64,000 nucleotides of DNA. Source: Bagarius yarrelli. Taxonomy: Eukaryota > Chordata > Actinopteri > Siluriformes > Sisoridae. The stretch is taken from assembly GCA_005784505.1 (NCBI GenBank), contig VCAZ01000120.1:757001-821000 (forward strand), written 5' to 3'. Under the pieces are notes generated by a model that was given only the letters and a program-made list of their open reading frames with translations, was not told the DNA's origin and ran no database searches. Numbering within the stretch: position 1 is the first letter of the stretch; each line of letters starts with the position of its first letter. A program made the translations under genes and the position numbers. Shown here piece after piece: positions 1-9,711 of the stretch.

Positions 1-175
1 ATATACACTAGATTCAATTACACTAGAGTCATAAATACTTCATTCATTTACATTAGATTTATATGCACATTATATTTAAGCAGCTCTGGCTTATTATACA
101 CTGCATTCAAGTGCACTAGTTTGATACACCCTAGATCACACACATGTACACACACATTTATATAGTTCCCTAGAG

Positions 176-275
176 GGGAAGTGGTAGCGCAGTGGTTAAG
201 TTGTTGAACAGTTAACTTGAGGACCCGGGCTCGATTCCCAGCTGCACCATGCCACCTCCGTAGGGCCTCAACCCT
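176..275 (+). repeat. tRNA-derived SINE, 5' part
   Basis: It has an A-box-like tagcgcagtggttaag and a B-box-like gctcgattccc at tRNA spacing, then a decayed body. Confidence 0.75.
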
Positions 276-423
276 AATATGTTTATGTACACTACATTTC
301 TTAAAACAAGATTCAAGTGCACTAGATTTAATTAACCCTATCTTAATATACAATAAATTCAAGTGCACTAGTTTGATACACCCTAGATTCATGTACACTA
401 AATGTATATACACTAGATTCATT

Positions 424-548
424 CACATTTACAGCATTTGGCAGACGCCGTTAATCAGAGTGACTTACATTTATTTCCTATTTATACAACTGAGCAATTG
501 AAGGCCTTGCTCAGTGGCCCACAGTGGTGGCCTGGTGGTACTGGAATC
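424..548 (-). repeat. tRNA-derived SINE, 3' part
   Basis: The complement of the conserved tail is present (gcatttggcagacgccgtta, ttacatttatttc, ggccttgctca). Confidence 0.75.
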
Positions 549-639
549 TATTCAAGTACACTAGATTCATGTACACTGAATTTATATACACTAGATTCAT
601 GTACACTAGATTCATATACACTAGTTTGATGAGAATCTG

Positions 640-850
640 GACTTTGTGCAGGACACTCCAGTTCTTCCACTTCAATCAGAACATGGGACATCATGATGCT
701 GGAACAGGGTTTGAGTCTCGCAGTTCCAGTGAAGGAAGAATGGAATGATGAAACATATGAAGATGTCCTAAACGACCGTGTGTGACTCAGAGTTTTTGGG
801 AAGAAACAGTTAAGAAATGTGCAGTTATGGTGTCCAAAAACTTTTGGCTA
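640..850 (+). mobile_element. DNA transposon relic, second copy (opposite orientation)
   Basis: It shares ggaacagggtttgag (701-715) with the complement of 4330-4344, and its end caaaaacttttggct is the complement of the end at 4249. The minisatellite at 1-625 lies on its inner side. Confidence 0.6.
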
Positions 851-1021
851 GAAGAGTGTATATGAGATCTCTTTATTGATTATCTGATTTGATGATCAGT
901 TCAGGAGAAACTGTTGACCTTATATGAAATAATGAGTTAAATCTGATGTAACATTTATTAAAGCCATAATTATGTTTATTACACTGTAACTAACTTCATG
1001 TCCACTTCTGTTTATCCTGCT

Positions 1022-1056
<35 letters not shown>

Positions 1057-1124
1057 GAGTGTGTTTATATCTGAGTTGAGGGTTGACAGGGTCCAGCAGT
1101 GGACGCTTATGTAAAGAGGGGGTG

Positions 1125-1188
1125 CTGGCAATTGAACCCACAGTCTTCTGATCACCTTAAGCCCTCAGCTTAACTACCACTTCCATAG
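1125..1188 (-). repeat. tRNA-derived SINE, 5' fragment
   Basis: The complement reads a box B (ggttcaattgcc) and a degenerate head up to cactacc. Confidence 0.55.
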
Positions 1189-1232
1189 CGATTAAAAAAG
1201 ACAAGTTTTTATTTCTTCTTCAATGGTTCCAG

Positions 1233-1280
1233 ATCCTCATTGGTCAGCAAGACCAGCACTCAGCCTCAAACTCTATCAGA
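1233..1280 (+). CDS. tecr: tecr exon 3
   Basis: The exon follows acceptor ...ggttccag and ends at donor gtaaga. It encodes DPHWSARPALSLKLYQ, which aligns with HPQWYPARQSLRL of human TECR, in the ubiquitin-like N-terminal region. It enters with two bases of a codon and leaves with one base (A). It is short and only moderately conserved, so it rests on position, phase and the HWSARPALSL match. Confidence 0.75.
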
Positions 1281-3737
1281 GTAAGAAGAACACAGTGAAC
1301 ATCTCAGTGTAAAGCTTCTGATAGAATGTTATTTGATGGACTGCTTATCTGATGATGTTGGGTTTATTAGAAAAGTGTTTTATAGTGTGTGTGTGTGTGT
1401 GTGTGTGTGTGATGGTCTTATGTGGGTTATTATCCATCCTGGTTCCTTAAATAAGATGTTCAGGTCATCACTGAGACCGGTGTAATGAAGGTCATCACTG
1501 AGACCGGGAAAGAGTGAGCTGGTATAACCCGCCTGCCGTGTTCCTTTTTCATTCCTCTGAGAGATTTTTACAGGAGGGTCACCTAAAAATATACCAGTTT
1601 TACTTTCACACCTTTTAACTGGATTAAATTTAACCAGCGGCACTTTAAGCATCAGCATCTTATACTTCTATACTATATAATGTGCAAACCGAGTATACAA
1701 GGTGTGTAGTATGTCTGAATCTTTAGCATGTGTAAATCAGTATGTTTAAGTACCCGGATGATCCACTGCTTCCATCCAGATTCTGAAGTACACATACGAT
1801 GGACACATTATTGTCCCATGATCCCACGGGAGAGAAGGGCGGAAAGAAAGCGGCGCCACCGTGACTTTACAAGAGTTTTAAGTATTTTTAATACTTCAGG
1901 ATAAAAACATTGTTCATTGTAGTTAAATTTCACTCGTTTATCATCATCCAACTTTAAACATCATCACACTTTATATTCACTGCTGTGATGTGAGATGTCA
2001 CCCGATTAATATATTGGATGTAGTAGGTCTAATTTCTTCATACTCCTTGTAGTCACACTCTACATAACAGAGTGTATTAATGGTCAGGAAGTGCAGACTA
2101 ACTGAAATGTAGTAGTGAGAAAATTCCCCTGTTTCAAATCCCATATGCAGTTTTTAATATAATATAAAGGAAAAAAAACAAACTGCTTTTACAGACTTTT
2201 GGAAACATTAAACTGGAACAAATCAAGAGAATCTAAAGAAAAATTATGAGAATAAAGCAACATACATAACATCAAATTATTCAATTACATTTTTTCTATA
2301 TTGTCTATAGTGTCAATCTGCATGTCTGTCTTTTTTTTTCTTTCTTTCTTTCTTTCTTTCTGTCTGTCTGTCGGTCTGGCTGTCTTTCTGTCTCTCTGTC
2401 TGTCTGTCTGTCTGTCTGTCTGTTTTAACTTGTTTATGTTTTTTCTCTACTTTTTTCAAATATACACAACTTCTCCACTTTTGCTGTTTTTCTTTCTTTC
2501 TTTCTTTCTTTTTTCTGCAAAAATGTGTTTTCTTTTTCTATTCCTATCAGTAATTCTGACCTAAATAATCTCACAGCTGGTCCAATCATCTCCTTTTCTT
2601 ACTCTGTGTTGTACAGACTGCATTTGCATACTGGAACATGATTGGCTTGTAGATTTTAGGCCTTCATTCTGTCTGATGTGTGTGATGTTAGTGGGTTTCT
2701 GCTTTCAGAATCAGCTGAGCTCCGAGACTAGAAGCTTTTACAGAATATCTCCCATTTGTTCCGATGGCCGCGTTGTATTTCCTTGACCTCGGCCCTCGCT
2801 TCGGCTGGACCATGGTACGATCCACACCGGTTTACTTCCTGGTTTGGTGTATGATGTGTGAAGTGTGTTCAGTGGGATTTGACTGTATGCTGTTCTTGTG
2901 TAGGTGTTCCTGTCAGAGTATGTGGGACCGCTCCTCATTTACCTGCTGTTCTATTTCCAACTTCCCTACATCTACACTTATACACACACACTCACTCCAC
3001 CCTGCCCCCACCCTGTGGTCAGGTATTTATTAGCTAATCAGAATAACTAGGGTTTTAATTATTAATCATTGTTAATGCTTTATACTAAAGACCAACCGAT
3101 TAATTGATTTTACCAATATTTTGCACAATACTTTTTATTATTGGATATCGGTTTTGTAATATTAGATCCACTGATATATGATGTTTTTAGAAAAAGAGAC
3201 TAAATGAATCTCAAATACTTTCTTTCTTTGTATATTCGAGACCCAATCAAACCATTTTAGCAGAGGACATTTAGCAGATGCGCTTATCCAGAGCGACATA
3301 CATTTATTTTTTAGTTTTTTTTTAAAATCAATATCGCTCGATCTGTAGTCCATATTATCTGTTGTTAAACTTCTTTAATCTCTTATTGTTTTTTTTTCTC
3401 AGTCTGGTGTGTGTGTGTCATTCTCTTCATTACATTAAGAGACTAATGGAGACAGTATTTGTTCATCGGTTTACCCATGGAACCTTACCTCTAGGGGTCA
3501 TCATGAAAGTGAGTACTGTAACACACACACACACGTACCGTTACACACATCTTTAACTAACTTTATACATCTATCTGCTTTCTTTCTAAACACCAGAAGA
3601 CCATGTGTAAAAGGGTTCAGGGGGTCAATACTTATGCACACTACTGTTTTTTCACCCAGATTGTGTTATATGTTAATGGGCTTATATAACTGTTTTATTT
3701 AACACTATTAAAACCAGTATAGGAAGGATTCGCTGTG

Positions 3738-3774
<37 letters not shown>

Positions 3775-4034
3775 GTGTGTGTGTGTGTGTGCGTGTGTGT
3801 GTTCCAGAACTGTATGTATTACTGGGGTTTTGCTGCCTGGTTGGCGTATTACATTAATCACCCACTTTACACTCCGCCGTGTGAGTGATCACACACCACT
3901 GACCTTTTCCTTTCACACACATTACCAACCTTCTTTATTTTAATCTCATGTATTTTATCGACTTGTTTCCAGCTTACGGACAACCGCAGATCATCTGTGC
4001 GCTCGTCATGTTTGCGGTGTGTATCAATGTGTGG

Positions 4035-4074
<40 letters not shown>

Positions 4075-6395
4075 GATAAAAAAAAAAACACTTAAAGAGT
4101 TACAACATAATGAGAGGGAAGTGGATTGATGATGTATTTTACTTCCAGATGTGTGAAGTGGGAAATTTCTCTATTCACTGGTCACTTAACACATCTGGAG
4201 GACAGGGTAAGTGGCTTGTCAAAAAGCTGTATAAAAAAAAGGATTAAGGCCGAAAGTTTGTGGACACCTCACCAGCACATTCCCCATAAGTGGGTATTCT
4301 CCAACAAGTGTATGCTGCAGCATCATACACTCAAACCCTGTTCCAAAGTCACAATGACCCTGTGCACAAAATCCCCTGAGCTCCATGAAGTATCCTCCAT
4401 GCTGCATTTTGACTGGAGTGACATGGAGCCCTGACTCTGATTCATAAATCTAGGGTTTAAATCTAGTGTTTATATATCTAGTGTATATAAATTTAGTGTA
4501 TGAAAATACAAAAATCTAAGGTTTATATATCGAGTGTGCATGAATCTAGTGTTTATAAATCTAGTGTGAATAAATTTATTGTACATTAATCTGGTGTATA
4601 TAAATCTAGTGTACATAAATCTAGTGTTTATAAAGCTAGTTTATATAAATGTTGTACACATAAATCTAGTGTACGTAAATCTAATATACATGAATCTGGT
4701 GTATATAATTCTAGTGTACATGAATCTAATGTTTATAAATTTAGTGTACATGAATCTAGTGTTTATAAACCTAGGATATTTATATGTAGGGTTTGTAAAT
4801 GTTATCTTTATGAATTTAATTCACTTAAATCTAGTATACATGAATCTAGTGTACTTGTCCTGTCCTGATTCTGACTCAACCCCTTTAAACTGAACACCTT
4901 TGGGATGAACTGGAACCCCGACTGAACCCCAGACCTCCAAACCTCAACATTAGTGTCTAATCTCACTCATACTATTGGAACTGAATGATCAAATCCACAC
5001 AGTCTCATGACCCACACAGTCACATGACCCACACAATCACATGACCTAATCTAGTGGAACCCCTAGGATGTAGGATTACGAGTGAGACAAAAGCATAAGA
5101 TGGATGTGATGGTTAGGTGATTCATTACTTTTGTCCATGTGATGTTCTTTTGTCCCACTGATCTGAGGGAATGTTCTGATGTTTTAGCAGGTATGAAATC
5201 CCGACGTTTTCCTCATCCCTCTAAAAACCCTTTCACGTGGCTCTTCTGTTTTGTTTCCTGTCCCAACTACACATACGAGGTCAGAAAATCAGCACAAAGT
5301 GAAGATGTGATGAGTGTGTGGAAGGTGTAATCTTCCTGTCTGGTCTGCAGGTTGGCGTGTGGGTGAGTTTCTCCATCATGACTCAATGTGTTCCAGGTAA
5401 GAATTCAGCTCCATGTTCCACAGTGACTCCCAGTGTTATTGTGTGGACGTAATGACGATTTTAAATATATTTATTTTACGCTTCCTGAGGTTAGATTATT
5501 TGATTATTTTATTTGTGTACAAATAAACGAGCTTTACTTTTCAAGAAATATTAAAAAAGGACAGACGAGTTTCTTTTCATTAAACAAAAAAAAACTTTAT
5601 TAGTCCTAAATTTCCCTTATTCAGAATCGACTTTTCACTTCTCTGTTCGTTCGATCATTTTGTTGTCTGTGTACATTTTCTTGGAACATTCTGTTGCTGG
5701 TGAATTGAACAATTAATTAGTCGTTAATAACCAAGGAGGATTTTAGTTTGAAAGGCAACCTTTATTATCTAATACAGATATAAAAATATTAAAACATACT
5801 GTTAAAATCACACTTTTAAAAATCTATCTGTCATTGTTTAGAGGGGGGGGGGCAAACATGGGGTTGGGCCCTATCCAGGCCCCTGGATGTAATTTGGGGG
5901 ACACCTTGCTTAGAAATACAGCAAAGCTTAGGATATGGTTCCAGTGTGTTTATAGTTTAGTTGGATATAGTTATTAGAGTTGGACAGGAGTTCAGTATTG
6001 AGGTTAGGGTGAGAATAAGGTTTCAGTTGTTCAGTGTTTGTGGATGGTTAACATGAGTAAAGTTAAGAACAGTTGAGGTTCTGGATTATTGAGCAGAAGA
6101 GATCGACCGATATAGATTTTTTTAAAACCGATACTGATATCGATTGTTTGCATGTTGATGTGAGCGATAATCGATATAAAGAGCCGATTTTATTCATTGA
6201 TTGTTTTCTTTCTGCTTTTGACCTGATGAACTAAACTGAACAATTTTTTTTTAAATACATTACATTAATAAACTGCACTGTCATTAAAGTGTCTTTGTAA
6301 AATATATAATTTGATCACATAAACAAACAGGAAAGAAATAAAGAACATAGCATAAAATAAGACTTACAATGTTCATAGCCTCAAGACATTTCATT

Positions 6396-6438
<43 letters not shown>

Positions 6439-7671
6439 AACTATATATGGTCATGCCAACAAAGCCTTTTGTTTTAGAATTTGAGCCGAATGAGGTTGTA
6501 GTTTAGTTCATTATTTACTGATGTGTTAAATAATGTAAATCAATTAGATAATTTTTTTAAAGCAGTCAAATAATTTAAAGTTTCAAACCTATTAAAAAGT
6601 AAAGGCTTTAATTTGTGGATGGTTTATTTTAGAAGTTTTTTTTAAAGAATATAAATGGTTTGATGTTTGGTAAGTGTTAGATTAAATTTGACTTTAGGTT
6701 AAAGTAGAGATTTGATTAAGATAGGGTTGGGTTGTGGTTGTGATTGGGTTGTTGTTGGGTTTGGGTTGTTGTTGGGTTGGGTTTGAGTTGTGGTTGAGTT
6801 GTGGTTGGATTATGGTTTGGTTTGGGTTGAATTGTGGTTGAGTTGTGGTTGGGTTTGTGTTAGATTAGGGCTGTGGTTGAATTGTGGTTGAGTTAGGTTG
6901 TGGCTGTAGTTGGTTTGTGGTTGGGTTGGGTTGGGTTGGTGGCTTGAGCTGTGGTTGTGGTTGGGTTTGGGTTGTGGTTGGGTTTGGGTTGTTGTTGGGT
7001 TGTGGTTGGCTTTTGGTTGAGTTGCAGTTGGGTTGGGTTTGATTTGGGATTACCCTTGGCCGAGGTTAAGAGGTAAATTACTGGTAATAAAATTGTGGTT
7101 GGTTAAGGTTTAACTATTAATAGGTTCTGGGTTTGACTGGACTTGGTGCTGGACTATAGCTGGATATTTTGGACTAAGTATAAATCTGATCTGGAGTTAT
7201 AATCGGGGTACAATTAAGGCAAGAATGTAGTAGGTTACAGTTAGTGTAAGGATAGAGTTGATGTTGTATTAAGTCTTCTGTTTAAATTAAGGTTCTTAAA
7301 CTACATTCTGAATTAGGGTTTGAGGTTAGACCTCATTTTAAGTTGATTAAGGTTCAGGGTTTAATATTGCCTATGTGTTTATCCTGTTCTAAACTCATCC
7401 ACAGATGATCTAATGTTTGAAACAGTTAATGATGATTTTATTCTATTGAGTTTGTTTGTCCAGATTTATTGTAATGTCTTGTTGTGTAGCAGTGTGTCTG
7501 TGTGTGTCAGTGTCTGTTGTGTTGTTGCTCTGCTCTCGGTCAGTTGCTGTTTTCACGCTGATGGGATTTGTTCAGATGACCATATGGGCGAAGTGGAAGC
7601 ACAAAACCTACACCAGGGAATTTAAGGACTACCCACCAGTCCGTATGTCCATCCTTCCGTTCATCCTGTGA
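1233..7671 (+). CDS. tecr: trans-2,3-enoyl-CoA reductase gene (exons 3 to last), 5' partial
   Basis: TECR reduces trans-2-enoyl-CoA to saturated acyl-CoA with NADPH, the fourth step of very-long-chain fatty acid elongation, as a multi-pass ER membrane protein. Ten exons (1233-1280, 2744-2814, 2904-3022, 3403-3508, 3808-3880, 3973-4016, 4149-4206, 5191-5279, 5351-5396, 7544-7671) have AG/GT borders and matching phases. Translated pieces follow the human protein in order: LYFLDLG, a hydrophobic GPLLIYLLFYFQLP, CHSLHYIKRLMETVFVHRF, YYWGFAAWLAYYINHPLYTPP-like, NPFTWLFCFVSCPNYTYE-like, and the C-terminus DYPPVRMSILPFIL with stop. The ubiquitin-like N-terminus is only partly present, since human exons 1-2 have no visible match in 1-1232. 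The exon at 2744 is abnormal (see there). Paralogue (tecra, tecrb or a tecrl) is not resolved. The family assignment is firm; functional state is uncertain. Confidence 0.92.
1690..2135 (+). repeat. dispersed repeat, copy 1 (tecr intron)
   Basis: It contains cccatgatcccacgggagag and ctttaaacatcatcacactt. Matching stretches occur at 33340-33560 and, partly reversed, at 36530-37150. The repeat fills the middle of tecr intron 3. Confidence 0.55.
2330..2512 (+). repeat. CTTT / CTGT microsatellites (tecr intron 3)
   Basis: ttctttctttctttc, then a ctgt run to 2425, then a second ctttctttc run at 2488-2512. Confidence 0.9.
2744..2814 (+). CDS. tecr: tecr exon 4 (shortened by downstream acceptor)
   Basis: It encodes YLPFVPMAALYFLDLGPRFG-WTM, matching LPVGTTATLYFRDLG of human TECR. 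With the acceptor at 2741-2743 (cttttacag) the phase joins exon 3 exactly. A stronger acceptor (tttctgctttcag) ends at 2708; the 35 extra bases resemble the missing KSLKDEDVLQ segment (KSAELRD, then KLLQ) but contain TAG at 2729-2731 and then shift frame by 2. Either the cell uses the downstream AG, or the copy is damaged, or the assembly has indel errors here. Confidence 0.7.
2904..3022 (+). CDS. tecr: tecr exon 5
   Basis: It begins VFLSEYVGPLLIYLLFYFQLP, the first strongly hydrophobic TECR segment, and ends HPVV before a split codon. The stretch between carries a threonine/histidine-rich piece (IYTYTHTLTPPCP) where human has a short hydrophilic loop. Borders are tgtag at 2901-2903 and gtattt after 3022. 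Confidence 0.9.
3268..3312 (-). repeat. SINE tail fragment
   Basis: Only acatttagcagatgcgctta, tccagagcgacatac remains, in the tecr intron before exon 6. Confidence 0.65.
3403..3508 (+). CDS. tecr: tecr exon 6
   Basis: It encodes LVCVCHSLHYIKRLM, ETVFVHRFTHGTLPLGVIMK, nearly identical to human TECR (LACICHSFHYIKRLLETLFVH...). A poly-T acceptor ending ctcag precedes it and donor gtgagt follows. Confidence 0.95.
3740..3802 (+). repeat. GT repeat next to tecr exon 7
   Basis: A (GT)n with a few GC interruptions ends 5 bases before the acceptor AG of exon 7; little pyrimidine tract remains. Confidence 0.9.
3808..3880 (+). CDS. tecr: tecr exon 7
   Basis: It encodes NCMYYWGFAAWLAYYINHPL then YTPP, a highly conserved membrane segment. 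Its acceptor is gttccag directly after a long GT/GC repeat instead of a normal pyrimidine tract. Donor is gtgagt. Confidence 0.95.
3973..4016 (+). CDS. tecr: tecr exon 8
   Basis: This 44-base exon encodes (S)YGQPQIICALVMFA, matching YGAQQVKLALAIFV of human TECR. Its donor is gtgtgt and runs into a GT repeat at 4021-4074. Confidence 0.88.
4149..4206 (+). CDS. tecr: tecr exon 9
   Basis: It encodes MCEVGNFSIHWSLNTSGGQ, matching ICQLGNFSIHMALRDLRPAG. Acceptor is acttccag and donor gtaagt. The following intron contains a transposon relic with a minisatellite (4245-4930). Confidence 0.92.
4245..4935 (+). mobile_element. DNA transposon relic split by a minisatellite
   Basis: The left end gccgaaagtttgtggacacc and the piece cacctttgggatgaactgga (reading LWDELEP-like) belong to an abundant fish DNA-element family of Tc1 or related type. 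About 415 bases of TCTAGTGTA-type repeat separate the parts, with ctgactctgattc repeated on both sides of the array. Family name is a guess. Confidence 0.6.
4441..4855 (+). repeat. TCTAGTGTACATGAA minisatellite
   Basis: About 27 degenerate copies of a 15-base unit (gtacataaatctagt and variants) lie in the tecr intron 4207-5190. The unit keeps one frame open (MYINLVYINLVYINL), which is a repeat artefact. Confidence 0.92.
5191..5279 (+). CDS. tecr: tecr exon 10
   Basis: It encodes GMKSRRFPHPSKNPFTWLFC then FVSCPNYTYE, one of the best conserved parts of TECR. The acceptor is gttttagcag; phase joins G of exon 9. Confidence 0.95.
5351..5396 (+). CDS. tecr: tecr exon 11
   Basis: This 46-base exon encodes VGVWVSFSIMTQCVP, matching VGSWIGFAIMTQCLP. 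Borders are ggtctgcag and gtaaga. Confidence 0.93.
6721..7060 (+). repeat. GGTTG/GGGTTT minisatellite (tecr last intron)
   Basis: Short units of gggttgtggttgggtt type repeat for about 340 bases. Many GGG runs on the + strand make it G-quadruplex-prone. It is not canonical telomere repeat. The rest of the intron 5397-7543 is AT-rich with a GA run at 6396-6435. Confidence 0.85.
7544..7671 (+). CDS. tecr: tecr last exon with stop
   Basis: It encodes VAVFTLMGFVQMTIWAKWKH then KTYTREFKDYPPVR, ending MSILPFIL and TGA at 7669-7671, as the human protein ends PIIPFLL. The conserved tyrosines of KTYTREF and DYPP in the cytosolic C-terminal catalytic region are present. The intron before it is 2147 bases and carries a GGTTG-rich array. 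Confidence 0.96.
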
Positions 7672-8231
7672 CAGCAAAACACACAAACCCTCTGAAGGCA
7701 CCTTTTTTTATCAGTCCTCCTTTTAAACACTTCTTAATTACACTAAATCTGTTTCAGGTTCCAGGAATGTTTTTCGATGATGATGATGATGAAGTTCTTT
7801 TCCATTTCCTTTCATTAAACTGATGCCACATCAAATTTTATTATTAGTTACAAATGTTGAACAGATGTAGAACAGTGATGTAATCCATTGTAATGTACTG
7901 ATGCATTGATATAAATCACTGAACTCGAGTTCACTGATTCCTGTGGCATTTATTACATTCTTTAACAGTCGACTGTAACATGAACATTAGCAGTAATGTT
8001 ACATCATCATCGTCGGCTGTGTACACTCCTGCATTACTAACAGTTTGAAGTGTTTATACCTGTACAGAGCATCACGGTCGCATATACAGCAACTAAAGCA
8101 ACGTAAACTTAATAATACATTTAACAAACATAAACTGTGTGCTCAAAAATGCCATGAATCCATTCAGTAAGAATAAATCAGCACAAAATAAAACTCACAC
8201 TGTTTATAGCCTCAGGACATTGTGTTAAAAA
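7672..8231. other. tecr 3' flank, no gene
   Basis: Probable 3' UTR and flank. A short GAT run (gatgatgatgatga) occurs near 7780; nothing else stands out. Confidence 0.6.
8172..8192 (+). terminator. candidate polyadenylation signals after tecr
   Basis: AATAAA occurs at 8172-8177 and 8187-8192, about 500 bases after the tecr stop; an ATTAAA at 7814-7819 is closer and could be used instead. Only the hexamers are seen; use cannot be judged from sequence. Confidence 0.35.
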
Positions 8232-8340
8232 TTCACATGCAGAGAGAAAAAGAGAGCGAGAGAGAGAGAAAAACAGAGACGGAGAAAGAGAAAGAGAAAG
8301 AGAGAGGAAGACAGAGAGAGAGAGAGAGAAACAGAGACGA

Positions 8341-8387
<47 letters not shown>

Positions 8388-8793
8388 GAGACGAAGAGAG
8401 AGAAAGAGAGAGAAGACAGAGAGAGAGAGAGAGAGAGAGAACAGAGACGGAGAGTGAGAAAGAGAAGAGAGAGGAAGACAGAGAGAGAGAGAGAAACAGA
8501 GATGGAGAGAGAGAGAGAGAAACAGAGACAGAGAGAGAGAAGAGAGAGAGAAGGACAGAGAGAGAGAGAGAAACAGAGACGGAAGAGAGAGAGAAAGAGA
8601 GAAGACAAGAGAGAGAGAGCGAGAGAGCGAGAGAGATAAACAGAGACGGAGAAAAGAGAAGAGAGAAAGAGAGCAGGAAGACAGAGAGAGAGAGAGAAAC
8701 AGAGACGGAGAGAGAGAGAAGAGAGAGGAAGACAGAGAGAGAGAGAGAAAACAGAGACGGAGAGAGAGAGAGATAAGAGAGAAGGAAGACAGT

Positions 8794-8837
<44 letters not shown>

Positions 8838-8843
8838 ATGCAG
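8232..8843 (+). repeat. 600-bp GA-rich polypurine array
   Basis: Almost every base is purine, with a loose higher-order unit of 60-80 bases marked by cagagacgg and gaagacag. Long open frames (ERERERE / SLSLSL) on both strands are artefacts of the repeat. Confidence 0.95.
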
Positions 8844-9117
8844 AGAGGCTAATTAGCCCCTAAACACTGGTCTTAGCAAACAGCTTGAATTCAAAGGTTA
8901 TTGGCTTTTTTTAAGCAAGGACGAGTTTCTCCTCCAGAAGATGCCTAAAGCTAAATGTCCTGTTTATTATACCCTGAGGAGTAGAGCACAGGAGGGGAAA
9001 GAGAGAGCGATGTCTCATGTCTCGCACGGTGACATGATCATCTAATCTAACAAAAACAATTTTAAGTTTAGATTTAAAAAAAAATGTTAAAAAATGTCAA
9101 ATTAATTGCAATTGTTA

Positions 9118-9440
9118 AATACTGTACTGCTAATAATGCTGTAATAATACTGTAATAATGCTGTAATAATCTGTAATAATACTGTAATAATGCTGTAATA
9201 CCCTATTACTATAATGAATACTGTAATAATGCTGTAATGCTGTAATAAATGCTGTACCAATAATGCTGTAACTGTAAATATCTATTGTAATACCATATAC
9301 TGTAATAATGTAATAATCTGTAATATGCACTATAATAATACTGTAATAATGCTGTAATAATAATCTGTAATAATCTGTACTAATAATACTGCTAATAATA
9401 GCTGTAATATATGCTGTAATACTGTAATAATACTCCATAC
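9118..9440 (+). repeat. CTGTAATAATG array, part 1
   Basis: Units of ctgtaataatg/ac repeat about 25 times. Parts 2 (9660-9712) and 3 (11095-11195) continue the same array after the LINE insertions. Confidence 0.88.
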
Positions 9441-9444
9441 ATCT

Positions 9445-9665
9445 TCGTAATAACTGTACCTATAACTCTATAACTATACCTAGTAATTATATACCTCTAT
9501 TGTAAATTTACCCTCACCTCCCCATGTAATTAGCTCCCCATACCCTATTTATTGTAAATTACCTCCACTTCTGGTTAGATGCTAACTGCATTTCATTGGC
9601 TTGGCTCTGTACATGTACCTTGCACAATGACAATAAAGTTGAATCTTGAATCTAATCTAATCTAA
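9445..9665 (+). mobile_element. LINE 3' end with ATCTA tail
   Basis: The sequence ends in caatgacaataaagttgaat followed by repeated (ct)aatctaat, a typical 3' tail of L2/CR1-type fish LINEs. It is also inserted in the TAATAATGC array. No coding part remains. Confidence 0.55.
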
Positions 9666-9711
9666 CACCATACTGTAATGCTGTAATAATGCTATAATAA
9701 TGCTGTAACTT

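Larger units (their letters stand above)
1..625 (-). repeat. CTAGATTCATGTACA-type minisatellite
   Basis: Degenerate units of about 15 bases (tacactagattcatg and variants) recur at 1-60, 60-130, 300-425 and 550-630, broken by two SINE pieces. The same unit in reverse forms the array at 4441-4855. Confidence 0.85.

Noticed and set aside
6721..7060. Interstitial telomere repeat
   Set aside because: Units are GGTTG/GGGTTT variants; no run of TTAGGG.
8222..8776. 184-codon open frame of Glu/Arg repeats
   Set aside because: It is translation of a GA microsatellite; both strands give equally long frames.
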